DNA of 64,000 nucleotides. Origin: Paludibacteraceae bacterium (GTDB taxonomy: Bacteria > Bacteroidota > Bacteroidia > Bacteroidales > Paludibacteraceae). Positions 22,306 through 29,823 of the stretch are shown piece after piece (position 1 is the stretch's first letter; every line of letters begins with the position of its first letter). The notes under the pieces were generated by a model. It had not been told where the DNA came from. It made no database searches and saw only the letters and a program-made list of their open reading frames with translations. The stretch is taken from the NCBI GenBank assembly GCA_024401535.1, contig JAKSKX010000002.1, forward strand, positions 124,001 through 188,000, given 5' to 3'. A program made the position numbers and the translations under genes.

Positions 22306-22394
22306 AGTCCTATTATGAATATTTTTGATAAGTCTTACTAAATTTACTAAAAAGGTACAGCACGGACATAGTTAGCCCATAATATACCAATGTA

Positions 22395-22426
22395 CAAAGG
22401 TAGCGTCTTTTTACTTACCCGCCAAA
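22395..22426 (-). promoter_or_regulatory. Bacteroidota promoter of the giant gene
   Basis: On the minus strand a TTTG -33 element (complement of 22423-22426) is followed after 20 bp by TACCTTTG (complement of 22395-22402), an exact match to TAnnTTTG. Transcription should begin near 22388, giving a leader of about 80 nt. Confidence 0.8.
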
Positions 22427-22476
22427 TCTTTAGGGGATTATTTCAACTAATAGTCGATATTTTTAGGCATAACGGC

Positions 22477-23949
22477 TCAAAAAATTTCAAGTTGTCTGGC
22501 TCTTTCGGTGCGCATCCGCACAACCTCCTCCTCAGCCTTGCGTATGGACTCCTTGTCCTCCTCGCTCAGCATGTAGTCGTAGTTCAGAGGAGTTCCGTTC
22601 TTGAGGCTCTCTATCCACCTGCAGCTAGAACCGGCGCTCAGTCCGAAGTACTTGCGGAGCAGAGAGGGCTCACGGATGACGCCGTGGGCGAAGCACTCGG
22701 CCACGATGGCCTTCTGGTGGTCGGTCTGCGGGTCCGACTCCGAGGACTTCCTCTCGGTAAGCAGATTGCCGATAGGCGCCACACTCTCGAGCTCGAACCT
22801 CAGGAAGTTGTCCGGCTCGTCCTTGACTATGCTCATAATCATTGCGTTGTCGTTATTGAACACCAGGTCCCCGTCACGGCTCTTGACCTGCGTGAGTATC
22901 TTTACCGGCTCCCTCAAACCCTGGTCCAGAGCCCAAAGCGAGTCGAACATATTCGTGATTGCTGACGAACCGTAGAGCGAGTACTTGTCCATCTTGTCCT
23001 TCTTGCGGTCAACTGCGGAGCGCTTCTTGGTGTGGAGGATGATGAGGAAAGTCACGCTGTTCTCCTTGGCGATTTCCTTGAAGTACTTGATGAGAGGCTT
23101 CACCTGGGTCATCTTGGTCATGTCGCTGTCCGCCACCTGGCATAGCGAGTCGATGATGATGATGTCGGGACGGGCTTTCTTGACCACCATCTTGACCATC
23201 GCCTTCATCTTCTCCTCGTTCTCCATGTTCTTGTCAACATAAATGAGGCTGTCGCTGAACCGATACACACCACCCTTTTCGCTGCTGTATCGGCGCTTCA
23301 TCTGAGTGTCGGACATCTCGGCTGACATGAAGCAGACCTTCTGCGCACCGGCCTCGTTGCGAAGCCCCTCGATGGCGAACTTTCCCGAAGTCCAGAACTC
23401 GGCAAGCTGCATGGCAAAGATGGTCTTTCCCACATTACTCTCGGCGACAAGTCCCACGACATCGCCCTGGTGCATGAGCGGACCAAGGAGCGGCTTGCTG
23501 TAGGCGTCATCGACCTGGTCCATAGCCTCGTTCATGGTCAGGAACTCGTAGTTCTCCAGCTCCTTCTCATACTCCTCGCAGGTCTTGTTGCCCGAATCCT
23601 CGAGGGCGGATATGGAGCGGTTCTTGAGCGCCTTGCCTAGCATTGAGGCATGCACATCCGAAGGCAGGTCGGAAGATTTGTTTACGCCACCGAAATCAGC
23701 GTTGTTCACGCTCCTGGAGTCCTCGGCCGGAGACAGAGCCGGACGGGGGTCGCAGTCGAATTTCCGAGTTGAGACCATAGGGCTGTTAAGCACCTCGAGA
23801 AGAGCTGCGGAGTCGGGGCGAGATGAGGGGACAGGCTCTGCCGACTCGTCGTCAAACCTGATGATGTCAAGTTGCTGTTGCGGAGCTATCTTGCTGATAT
23901 GCTTGGCTTTTCTGCGCGCACTGGAGCGCTTTTTCTTGAATTTTTTCAT
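22477..23949 (-). CDS. RecA/RepA-like AAA ATPase (AAA_25-type)
   Basis: A 490-residue protein. Residues 1-150 are low-complexity, starting with a very basic stretch (KKFKKKRSSARRK). A RecA-fold ATPase follows: Walker A AESNVGKT at 169-176, a Walker B-like DIIIIDSL around residue 275, and a later LHTKK segment where RepA/DnaB-like ATPases carry a sensor residue. This resembles AAA_25 / RepA-like ATPases of plasmids and integrated elements, which act on DNA at replication or repair. No primase, relaxase or integrase is adjacent, so it appears as an orphan. It lies upstream of and in the same direction as the giant gene, but that gene has its own promoter. The GC content is visibly higher than in the flanking intergenic DNA. 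The assignment to a RecA-like ATPase is firm; the biological role is unknown. Confidence 0.8.
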   Translation of the reverse strand: MKKFKKKRSSARRKAKHISKIAPQQQLDIIRFDDESAEPVPSSRPDSAALLEVLNSPMVSTRKFDCDPRPALSPAEDSRSVNNADFGGVNKSSDLPSDVHASMLGKALKNRSISALEDSGNKTCEEYEKELENYEFLTMNEAMDQVDDAYSKPLLGPLMHQGDVVGLVAESNVGKTIFAMQLAEFWTSGKFAIEGLRNEAGAQKVCFMSAEMSDTQMKRRYSSEKGGVYRFSDSLIYVDKNMENEEKMKAMVKMVVKKARPDIIIIDSLCQVADSDMTKMTQVKPLIKYFKEIAKENSVTFLIILHTKKRSAVDRKKDKMDKYSLYGSSAITNMFDSLWALDQGLREPVKILTQVKSRDGDLVFNNDNAMIMSIVKDEPDNFLRFELESVAPIGNLLTERKSSESDPQTDHQKAIVAECFAHGVIREPSLLRKYFGLSAGSSCRWIESLKNGTPLNYDYMLSEEDKESIRKAEEEVVRMRTERARQLEIF

Positions 23950-24073
23950 AAAAGACTAATAAATAAAGATATAATTTCAAAAGACATGACGCAACCTCCG
24001 GACAGTGGCATCATAAAAAAGGTCGGAACGAAGTCACTAAAGATCAAGAGACCCGCTCCTCCCCTATTGAGTG

Positions 24074-24105
24074 CAAAGTTACGAAAAAACAGGACACCAA
24101 ACAAA
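24074..24105 (-). promoter_or_regulatory. Promoter of the RepA-like ATPase gene
   Basis: TTTG (complement of 24102-24105), 20 bp, then TAACTTTG (complement of 24074-24081). The predicted leader is about 120 nt. Apart from this promoter, the stretch 23950-24185 shows nothing recognisable. Confidence 0.7.
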
Positions 24106-24185
24106 CATTTTAGCGAGAAGTTTCATAAGAAATCAATAACTCGCTATGTATCATCCGATTCCTAAAGAGTTAACAAATAGGCAAT

Positions 24186-24232
24186 AATAATTCATAATGC
24201 AAACCATGCTGGCGCATCCATTATGAATTATT
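24186..24232. terminator. Perfect 14-bp inverted repeat at the 3' end of a TonB-domain gene
   Basis: Arms 24186-24199 and 24219-24232 are perfectly complementary around a 19-nt loop. The right arm overlaps the stop codon of the gene at 24231. The arms belong to the dispersed 'cattatgaatta' repeat family. There is no long T-tract, so termination is plausible but unproven. Confidence 0.45.
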
Positions 24233-24728
24233 ACAACTTGAAGAACACCGGCAAAGTGAACTTGCTGCGTACAGGTTTGCCCAGCTGTTCTCCTGGAACC
24301 CACTTAGGCATGATGTTTACCACACGAACAGCCTCTGCGTCAAGAAGCTCGTTCTGAGAACTTCTTATCACAGTAGCATTACAGATCGAGCCATCCCTAT
24401 TGACTACAAACTCCACAAAGACTTTGCCCTGAATGGAGTCCTTGAGAGCCTGCTCTGGGTACACGAGGTTATCTCTAAGGAACTGGTACATTGGCTGATT
24501 TCCGCCTGGGAACTGTGCCTTCTTCTCAATTTTGTAAAAGATGATCTCGTCATCGGACTCGGTTTCCGCTGTAGCCTCTACAGGAGCATGATCCAAAGCC
24601 TGAACAGTATGTTCTTCTGTAGCCTCCACTCTGACGTTAGAAGCTCCTGAGTTTGCATCAGTCTTCTTGCTCCTGGCGAACACATTCACAGCAAGACACA
24701 TCGATATGAAAATGAAAAGTTTCTTCAT
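24231..24728 (-). CDS. Exported TonB C-terminal domain protein 1
   Basis: A 165-residue protein with a cleavable signal peptide (MKKLFIFISMCLAVNVFA). A variable acidic linker follows, then a TonB_C domain from about residue 75: the KKAQFPGG start, VFVEFVVNRDGSI, and the family signature of an E-A-V-R-V central helix followed by MPKWVPGEQLGKPV. Unlike canonical TonB it has no N-terminal membrane anchor and no proline-rich spacer, so it is probably periplasmic or a stand-alone domain. It is the first of four tandem paralogues and the most diverged, with its own promoter. Energy transduction to TonB-dependent receptors is the family function; whether this short form does that is unknown. Confidence 0.85.
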   Translation of the reverse strand: MKKLFIFISMCLAVNVFARSKKTDANSGASNVRVEATEEHTVQALDHAPVEATAETESDDEIIFYKIEKKAQFPGGNQPMYQFLRDNLVYPEQALKDSIQGKVFVEFVVNRDGSICNATVIRSSQNELLDAEAVRVVNIMPKWVPGEQLGKPVRSKFTLPVFFKL

Positions 24729-24900
24729 GACTATAAATTTATTTTAGTAATGGTGCAAAGATACATTTTTCAATTCATAATGCAAAATTTGTAATGCATA
24801 ATGAACCGTGGCAACGGTTCAACTATATAGCCTATGGTTGACAAGAGCGCAAGCTCTTGGCTACCGTAGGAAATAAAGGATTGGAGGGGATGAATGCCGG
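24715..24900. repeat. Duplicated 5' region with structured intergenic repeat, copy A
   Basis: The signal-peptide start, promoter and upstream DNA are nearly identical to 25368-25553 (offset 653). Inside are two perfect small hairpins: a 7-bp stem GAACCGT/ACGGTTC and a 6-bp AAGAGC/GCTCTT stem closed by GCAA. They are nested in the longer motif CTATGGTTGACA...TGGCTACCGTAGG, which recurs at 28051-28115. Confidence 0.8.
24756..24785 (-). promoter_or_regulatory. Promoter of TonB-domain gene 1
   Basis: TATCTTTG (complement of 24756-24763) with TTG (complement of 24783-24785) 19 bp upstream. It is part of a block duplicated at 25368-25553. Confidence 0.65.
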
Positions 24901-24937
24901 GGATTGATGATTAGTCGGGAAACGATAGCCACGGCTA

Positions 24938-25381
24938 TCACTTCGGCAAAGCGAATTTAATCGGCAAAGTGAACCATGAATTGACCGGTTTTCCTCGCTG
25001 CTCTGCCGGAGTCCAATTTGGCATGCTCTTCACAACACGCACAGCCTCCTCGTCAAGTAGCGGATGAACGCTTCTCACCACTCTCACATCACCTACCGAG
25101 CCGTTCGACTTGACCACAAACTGAACAATTACATTGCCGGAAATATCGAAGTCAATTGCCTCTTCCGGATATTTAACATTCTCGGAAAGGAACTTTACAA
25201 GCGCACTATTCCCGCCTGGAAACTGTGCCTTCTTCTCAACGACTCGATAGATTTCCTCTTCTTCATCATAAATAACCGGAACTTCAACATCATTAACCGG
25301 AACTTCAACAGCCGGAACTTCAGCACGCACAAACGAGTTCACAGCAAGACACATCGATATGAAAATGAAAAGTTTCTTCAT
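24938..25381 (-). CDS. Exported TonB C-terminal domain protein 2
   Basis: A 147-residue paralogue with the same signal peptide as protein 1 (MKKLFIFISMCLAVNSF) and a short linker containing the repeated phrase VEVPV. The TonB_C domain includes KKAQFPGGNSAL, VQFVVKSNGSV, HPLLDEEAVRVV and MPNWTPAEQRGKPVNS. The domain is much closer to proteins 3 and 4 than to protein 1, while the 5' end is almost identical to protein 1. The gene is therefore a chimera left by tandem duplication or conversion. Confidence 0.85.
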   Translation of the reverse strand: MKKLFIFISMCLAVNSFVRAEVPAVEVPVNDVEVPVIYDEEEEIYRVVEKKAQFPGGNSALVKFLSENVKYPEEAIDFDISGNVIVQFVVKSNGSVGDVRVVRSVHPLLDEEAVRVVKSMPNWTPAEQRGKPVNSWFTLPIKFALPK

Positions 25382-25553
25382 GACTATAAATTTATTTTAG
25401 TAATGGTGCAAAGATACATTTTTCAATTCATAATGCAAAATTTGTAATGCATAATGAACCGTGGCAACGGTTCAACTATATAGCCTATGGTTGACAAGAG
25501 CGCAAGCTCTTGGCTACCGTAGGAAATAAAGGATTGGAGGGGATGAATGCCAC
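25368..25553. repeat. Duplicated 5' region with structured intergenic repeat, copy B
   Basis: This is the second copy of 24715-24900. Beyond its right edge the copies differ by an insertion of about 35 bp present only next to copy A (around 24901-24930). Confidence 0.8.
25409..25438 (-). promoter_or_regulatory. Promoter of TonB-domain gene 2
   Basis: Same TATCTTTG / TTG pair as at 24756-24785, carried over in the duplicated block. Confidence 0.65.
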
Positions 25554-25558
25554 GGCTA

Positions 25559-25987
25559 TCACTTCGGCAAAGCGAATTTAATCGGCAAAGTGTACCATGA
25601 ATTGACCGGTTTTCCTTGCAGCTCTGCCGGAATCCAATCTGGCATGCTCTTCACAACACGCACAGCCTCCTCGTCAAGTAGCGGATGAACGCTTCTCACC
25701 ACTCTCGCATCACCTACCGAGCCGTCCGACTTGACCTCAAACTGAACAAATACATTGCCGTTAATACCGAGTTCCTGTGCCTCTTCCGGATATTTAACAT
25801 TCTCGGAAATAAACTTTACAAGCGCACTCTTTCCGCCAGGAAACTGTGCCTTCTTCTCAACGATTCGATAGACTTCCTCTTCATGATCTTCAGCCGCCGC
25901 AACAGCCGGATCAATAGCCGGACTTTCAGCACGCACAAACGAGTTCACTGAAAGGAACATGGAAGCAAGTAAAAAAAACTTTTTCAT
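25559..25987 (-). CDS. Exported TonB C-terminal domain protein 3
   Basis: 142 residues from the ATG at 25987. I prefer this over upstream non-ATG starts because it opens a good signal peptide (MKKFFLLASMFLSVNSFVRA) and lies just after a promoter. The linker is acidic and the TonB_C domain (KKAQFPGGKSAL, VFVQFEVKSDGSV, HPLLDEEAVRVV, MPDWIPAELQGKPV) is about 85% like protein 2 by eye. A periplasmic single-domain protein; its partner receptor is unknown. Confidence 0.83.
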   Translation of the reverse strand: MKKFFLLASMFLSVNSFVRAESPAIDPAVAAAEDHEEEVYRIVEKKAQFPGGKSALVKFISENVKYPEEAQELGINGNVFVQFEVKSDGSVGDARVVRSVHPLLDEEAVRVVKSMPDWIPAELQGKPVNSWYTLPIKFALPK

Positions 25988-26012
25988 ACGAATAATTTTT
26001 TTGATTATGTGG

Positions 26013-26043
26013 CAAAGATAAGAATCAACGGAAAAAGACGCAA
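26013..26043 (-). promoter_or_regulatory. Promoter of TonB-domain gene 3
   Basis: TATCTTTG (complement of 26013-26020) with TTG (complement of 26041-26043) 20 bp upstream. The 5' leader is under 25 nt. Confidence 0.65.
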
Positions 26044-26371
26044 AAACTACCACAAAAAAATCATGGTCAAAGGTTAAAAAATGTTAAGGTCCGAGCGCTG
26101 CGTCTCCACACGATTTCCACAGCCATTTTTGAAGCGTAGTTCCAGGTCATGGAATCGGGCAAAAAATGTGTGTGCGGTGCGGAAGGAAGCTCCTTCCACC
26201 CTCCAACTTAGATATATATACTTCGTATATATCTAAAAGTGCGGAAGCAACATACAAATCAGAAAACGTGGAAGCAAAAGATTTTCACGGTGGAAGCACT
26301 TGCGGAAGATACGGTTTCTGCTCGCTGAATCCTGCCCTCGGGGAATCCATCTGACAGCTTCCGCTTCCCCA
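26044..26371. other. Gene-poor stretch with hairpins and GGAAGC repeats
   Basis: No convincing gene. It holds an A/T hairpin at about 26209-26235 (TTAGATATATATAC / GTATATATCTAA around TTC), a second short stem GGAAGGAGCTTCC-like around 26181-26198, and repeated 'gcggaagc / gtggaagc' words through 26180-26310. It resembles a decayed dispersed repeat rather than coding DNA. The short plus-strand ORF here has no promoter and a biased, arginine/serine-rich product. Confidence 0.4.
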
Positions 26372-26803
26372 TCACTTCGGCATAGCGAATTTAATCGGCA
26401 AAGTGATCAATGAATTGATCGGTGTTCCTCGCTGCTTTGCCGGAGTCCAATCTGGCATGCTCTTCACAACACGCACAGCCTCCTCGTCAAGTAGCGGATG
26501 AATGCCTCTCACCACTCTCACATCATCTACCGAGCCGTCCGACTTGACCGCAAACTGAACAATTACAATGCCGGAATAACCGAGTTCCTGTGCCTCTTCC
26601 TGATATTTAACATTCTCGGAAAGGAACTTTAGAAGCGCACTCCCTCCGCCTGGAAACAGTGCATTCTTCACAAATCGATAGACTTCCTCTTCATCATCAT
26701 GACCTTCAGCAGCCACAAAAACCGTTTTAATACCCATAGCTACACTACGCGCAAACGAGTTCAATGAAAGGAACATGGAAGCAAGTAAAAAAAACTTTTT
26801 CAT
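26372..26803 (-). CDS. Exported TonB C-terminal domain protein 4
   Basis: 143 residues. The signal peptide MKKFFLLASMFLSLNSFARS is nearly that of protein 3. The domain start has drifted: 'FVKNALFPGG' replaces 'VEKKAQFPGG', and 'KYQEEAQELGYSG' replaces the usual YPEEA. The 3' half (GIHPLLDEEAVRVV, MPDWTPAKQRGTPIN) is well kept. I see no clear TAnnTTTG promoter upstream, where the DNA is a run of 'tgtgcattgtg' repeats. Possibly the least active member of the array. Confidence 0.8.
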   Translation of the reverse strand: MKKFFLLASMFLSLNSFARSVAMGIKTVFVAAEGHDDEEEVYRFVKNALFPGGGSALLKFLSENVKYQEEAQELGYSGIVIVQFAVKSDGSVDDVRVVRGIHPLLDEEAVRVVKSMPDWTPAKQRGTPINSLITLPIKFAMPK

Positions 26804-26853
26804 GCGAATTTTTTTTTTGATTGTGCATTGTGCATTGTGAATTGTGCATTAAT

Positions 26854-27888
26854 TCAAATTCTCACCTCACTCTCTACCAAATCCTTTAGCACAAATTTTC
26901 CGCCTTTCAGTTCGTATCTTTCGTAGGTGTATGTCTTGAAACGATTTTCCTTTTTGGTGGAGTTGTTCATCTCGATATAGCCTTTGGGGTGAATGACTAT
27001 GACCTCTCCCTTATCGGACACAGAGATTTCCGGATAGCCTTCCTCATCCCAGTCCTCGACCACATAGTCGCCACCTTCATAATACGCCACAGGATCCGCC
27101 TCCCAAGGATCAAACGGAGGTGTGCATCCTCCAGATCTAAAACTCATCTTATCAACAAGACTGAAATCCTTGTCCATAGAGGCTACGAAGAACGACCTTT
27201 GACAGTCCGTAACATCCGAACATGTCACCACATAGAACGAATCCACCCTGGCAATGCTCGTAAAGAAAAACTGAATTGGGTAAAGAGACGGCAAAGTACG
27301 AAGAACAGAGTCATCATGATCGTAATAATAGACACCGAACACCTTGTTCTCATAGACACCGAAAGCCCTCTGCTTCTCGTTCAATTCATCTGAATAGAAT
27401 CCCATGCAACACCCGTTCGACATTCGCTTGCTAAGATAGTCAAAGTAAGCCTCCGTAGAGATCCTTCTAAGGCTGTCTCGGTAGTATATTGCGGCACACC
27501 ATTCCATGTCTCCATGCAGAGTCTTGTCTTTGTACGAGAGTCCGTAGAAATCGCAGTACCCGTCCGCCCTCTGCTCCTCGCTCATGTCAGCGGGTTCGTC
27601 TGGGAAAGCTTCAAACTTGTCACCTCTTAAGGAAAGGCACAAGCTGTCCTGAATAGCCATGGCAGTCAATATTTTCACCCTGTCTGCGCTGTCAGACTGT
27701 TCCTGGAGCAAGTTGTCCTGCGTAGCCTTAACCATTTCTTCCTCGACACTTGCTTTCACCGAGTCCGAATAGTCGTACGTCGCCGAGTCCGAATAGTCGT
27801 ACGTCTCAGCTCCCTCATTTGTCTGTGTGAAGCTGCACGAAGCCATGAATGGAAGCATGGCGAACATGTATCTTGATATTGTTCTCAT
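26854..27888 (-). CDS. Lipoprotein of unknown function
   Basis: 344 residues from ATG 27888, chosen because the lipoprotein signal MRTISRYMFAMLPFMASC starts there (lipobox FMASC, lipidated Cys18). After the Cys comes an acidic low-complexity stretch in which 'TYDYSDS' is repeated back to back, then a soluble domain rich in Asp/Tyr with many Cys (CCMGFYS, VTCSDVTDCQRSF, GGCTPPFDPW). No family recognised. The promoter sits only about 12 nt upstream, so the leader is very short. Confidence 0.75.
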   Translation of the reverse strand: MRTISRYMFAMLPFMASCSFTQTNEGAETYDYSDSATYDYSDSVKASVEEEMVKATQDNLLQEQSDSADRVKILTAMAIQDSLCLSLRGDKFEAFPDEPADMSEEQRADGYCDFYGLSYKDKTLHGDMEWCAAIYYRDSLRRISTEAYFDYLSKRMSNGCCMGFYSDELNEKQRAFGVYENKVFGVYYYDHDDSVLRTLPSLYPIQFFFTSIARVDSFYVVTCSDVTDCQRSFFVASMDKDFSLVDKMSFRSGGCTPPFDPWEADPVAYYEGGDYVVEDWDEEGYPEISVSDKGEVIVIHPKGYIEMNNSTKKENRFKTYTYERYELKGGKFVLKDLVESEVRI

Positions 27889-27906
27889 ATTGGTGTTGTT
27901 TTGATG

Positions 27907-27935
27907 CAAAGATATTCATAATTCATAATGCACAA
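27907..27935 (-). promoter_or_regulatory. Promoter of the 26854 lipoprotein gene
   Basis: TATCTTTG (complement of 27907-27914). The best -33 TTG is 18 bp upstream (complement of 27933-27935), inside the AT repeat. Confidence 0.5.
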
Positions 27936-27998
27936 TGCATAATGCATAATTTTTTCTAATTCATAATTCATAATGCATAATGCATAATTCATAATGGA
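27916..27998. repeat. AT-rich 'attcataatgcataatg' repeat tract
   Basis: Tandem and interleaved copies of about 8-11 bp words (ttcataatg, cataatgca). The same words recur at 24187, 24774, 25427, 26820, 32064 and 33079, always between genes. Confidence 0.7.
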
Positions 27999-28050
27999 AA
28001 ATATTCAACCACAGATTGGCACAGATTTGACGTAATTATGAATTATAAAA

Positions 28051-28115
28051 GAAACGAGGTAACGGTTCGTTATTATAGCCCATGGTTGACAACCGAAGGT
28101 TGGCTACCGTGGGGG
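28051..28115. repeat. Structured intergenic repeat, copy C
   Basis: Related to the elements at 24803-24870 and 25456-25523. The core CCATGGTTGACAACC / GGTTGGCTACCGTGG forms an imperfect 15-bp hairpin (12 pairs) around GAAG. Confidence 0.65.
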
Positions 28116-28211
28116 ATGAGGGGGATGAGAATACATTCTACCACAGATTGACACGCATTTTTCTTTCCCCTCCCCAAAAAAACACGACACCTAACATTAT
28201 CCCTGGTTTTC

Positions 28212-28242
28212 TTGCAAATCCGGAAACAAACCACTAACTTTG
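28212..28242 (+). promoter_or_regulatory. Promoter of the first DUF285 gene
   Basis: TTG (28212-28214), 20 bp, TAACTTTG (28235-28242). The start codon at 28268 follows by 25 nt. Confidence 0.75.
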
Positions 28243-28267
28243 CAGTATAACTATTTTGTTTCATTCC

Positions 28268-29806
28268 ATGAATACATTTGCAAAGTCAATTCTACTGCTT
28301 TTCGCAGTCATGTTCAGCGCTATAGCAAGCGCAAAGTACAAATACTTCCCAAAGACCAAAAAGGAGCTACAGGAAGCCATAAAGGCAGAAATTGCCATCC
28401 AGGGAGACTCGGCTGACCTGAACTGCATAAACACATCGGAGATCACCGACATGTTCAGATTGTTCGACAACAGCCCTTTCAACGGGGACATATCAAAGTG
28501 GGATGTGAGCAGCGTGACCAACATGGTCTTCATGTTCATCGACAGCCCTTTCAACGGCGACATATCAAAGTGGAATGTAAGCAATGTGACAAACATGACG
28601 GGAATGTTCGTTGGATGCCCTTTCAACGGCGACATATCAAAGTGGAATGTAAGCAATGTGACAAACATGACGGGAATGTTTTCGGGAAGCCAGTTTAACG
28701 GGGATATATCAAAGTGGAATGTCAGCAACGTAAAATACATGACCAACATGTTCGCCGAAAACCGGTTCAACGGAGACATCTCCAAGTGGAACGTGAGCAG
28801 CGTGACTGACATGGCCTACATGTTCTACGGAAGCCAGTTCAACGGAGACATATCAAAGTGGGATGTCAGAAACGTGACTAACATGTCCTCAATGTTCATC
28901 GACAGCCAGTTCAACGGAGACATCTCGAAATGGGATGTAAGCAAGGTGACAGACATGTCCGAAATGTTCCTCAACAGCCAGTTCAACGGCGACATATCAA
29001 AGTGGGATGTGAGCAAGGTAACTGACATGTCCGAAATGTTCCACAACAGCCAGTTCAACGGAGACATATCAAAGTGGAACGTGAGCAGCGTGACTAACAT
29101 GGCCTATATGTTCATCAACAGCCCTTTCAACGGCGACATATCAAAGTGGGATGTGAGCAACGCGATTAACATGTCAGGAATGTTCATCAACAGCCCTTTC
29201 AACGGAGACATATCAAAGTGGGATGTGAGCAAGGTAACTGACATGCACAACATGTTCGCCGACAGCCCTTTCAACGGAGACATATCAAAGTGGGATGTGA
29301 GCAACGCGACTAACATGTCAGGAATGTTTGCGGACAGCCCTTTCAACGGAGACATATCAAAGTGGGATGTAAGCAAGGTGACTGACATGTCGGGAATGTT
29401 TGCGGACAGCCCTTTCAACGGAGACATATCAAAGTGGGATGTCAGCAAGGTGACTGACATGTACGAAATGTTCTTGGGAAGCCAGTTTAACGGGGATATA
29501 TCAAAGTGGAATGTCAGCAACGTGACTAACATGAACGGAATGTTCAAGAGAAGCTCGTTCAACGGGGATATCTCCAAGTGGGATGTCAGCAACGTGACTA
29601 ACATGTCCTTCATGTTCTACGGAAGCCCTTTCAACGGCGACATCTCCAAGTGGAATGTTAGCAAGGTGGAATACATGTACGAAATGTTCTTGGGAAGCCA
29701 GTTTAACGGGGATATATCAAAGTGGAATGTCAGCAACGTGACTAACATGCACAACATGTTCGCCGACAGCCCTTGCAAGGTACCTGCGTGGTACAAAGAA
29801 AAGTGA
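28268..29806 (+). CDS. BspA-like DUF285 repeat surface protein A
   Basis: 512 residues from ATG 28268. The in-frame TTG at 28256 is closer to the transcription start and would spoil the signal peptide. Signal peptide MNTFAKSILLLFAVMFSAIASA, a short domain to about residue 65, then 18 tandem copies of a 24-residue unit FNGDISKWxVSxVTxMxxMFxxS, and a short tail CKVPAWYKEK. This is the DUF285 / 26-residue surface repeat (PF03382) found in BspA-like and Listeria/Mycoplasma surface proteins, which fold as leucine-rich-like solenoids and bind host or bacterial partners. No anchor domain is visible, so the protein is probably secreted or attached by its paired Cys near the end. Variable positions lie mainly at xM..MFxxS. 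Confidence 0.9.
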   Translation: MNTFAKSILLLFAVMFSAIASAKYKYFPKTKKELQEAIKAEIAIQGDSADLNCINTSEITDMFRLFDNSPFNGDISKWDVSSVTNMVFMFIDSPFNGDISKWNVSNVTNMTGMFVGCPFNGDISKWNVSNVTNMTGMFSGSQFNGDISKWNVSNVKYMTNMFAENRFNGDISKWNVSSVTDMAYMFYGSQFNGDISKWDVRNVTNMSSMFIDSQFNGDISKWDVSKVTDMSEMFLNSQFNGDISKWDVSKVTDMSEMFHNSQFNGDISKWNVSSVTNMAYMFINSPFNGDISKWDVSNAINMSGMFINSPFNGDISKWDVSKVTDMHNMFADSPFNGDISKWDVSNATNMSGMFADSPFNGDISKWDVSKVTDMSGMFADSPFNGDISKWDVSKVTDMYEMFLGSQFNGDISKWNVSNVTNMNGMFKRSSFNGDISKWDVSNVTNMSFMFYGSPFNGDISKWNVSKVEYMYEMFLGSQFNGDISKWNVSNVTNMHNMFADSPCKVPAWYKEK

Positions 29807-29823
29807 TAAATTTTCAGTGTGTT

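Noticed and set aside
22390-22965. 191-codon plus ORF opposite the RepA-like ATPase
   Set aside because: Antisense to a gene with clear Walker motifs; the product is Leu/Arg/Val-rich shadow sequence.
26166-26354. 62-codon plus ORF
   Set aside because: Arg/Ser-rich product from 'ggaagc' repeats and a hairpin; no promoter.
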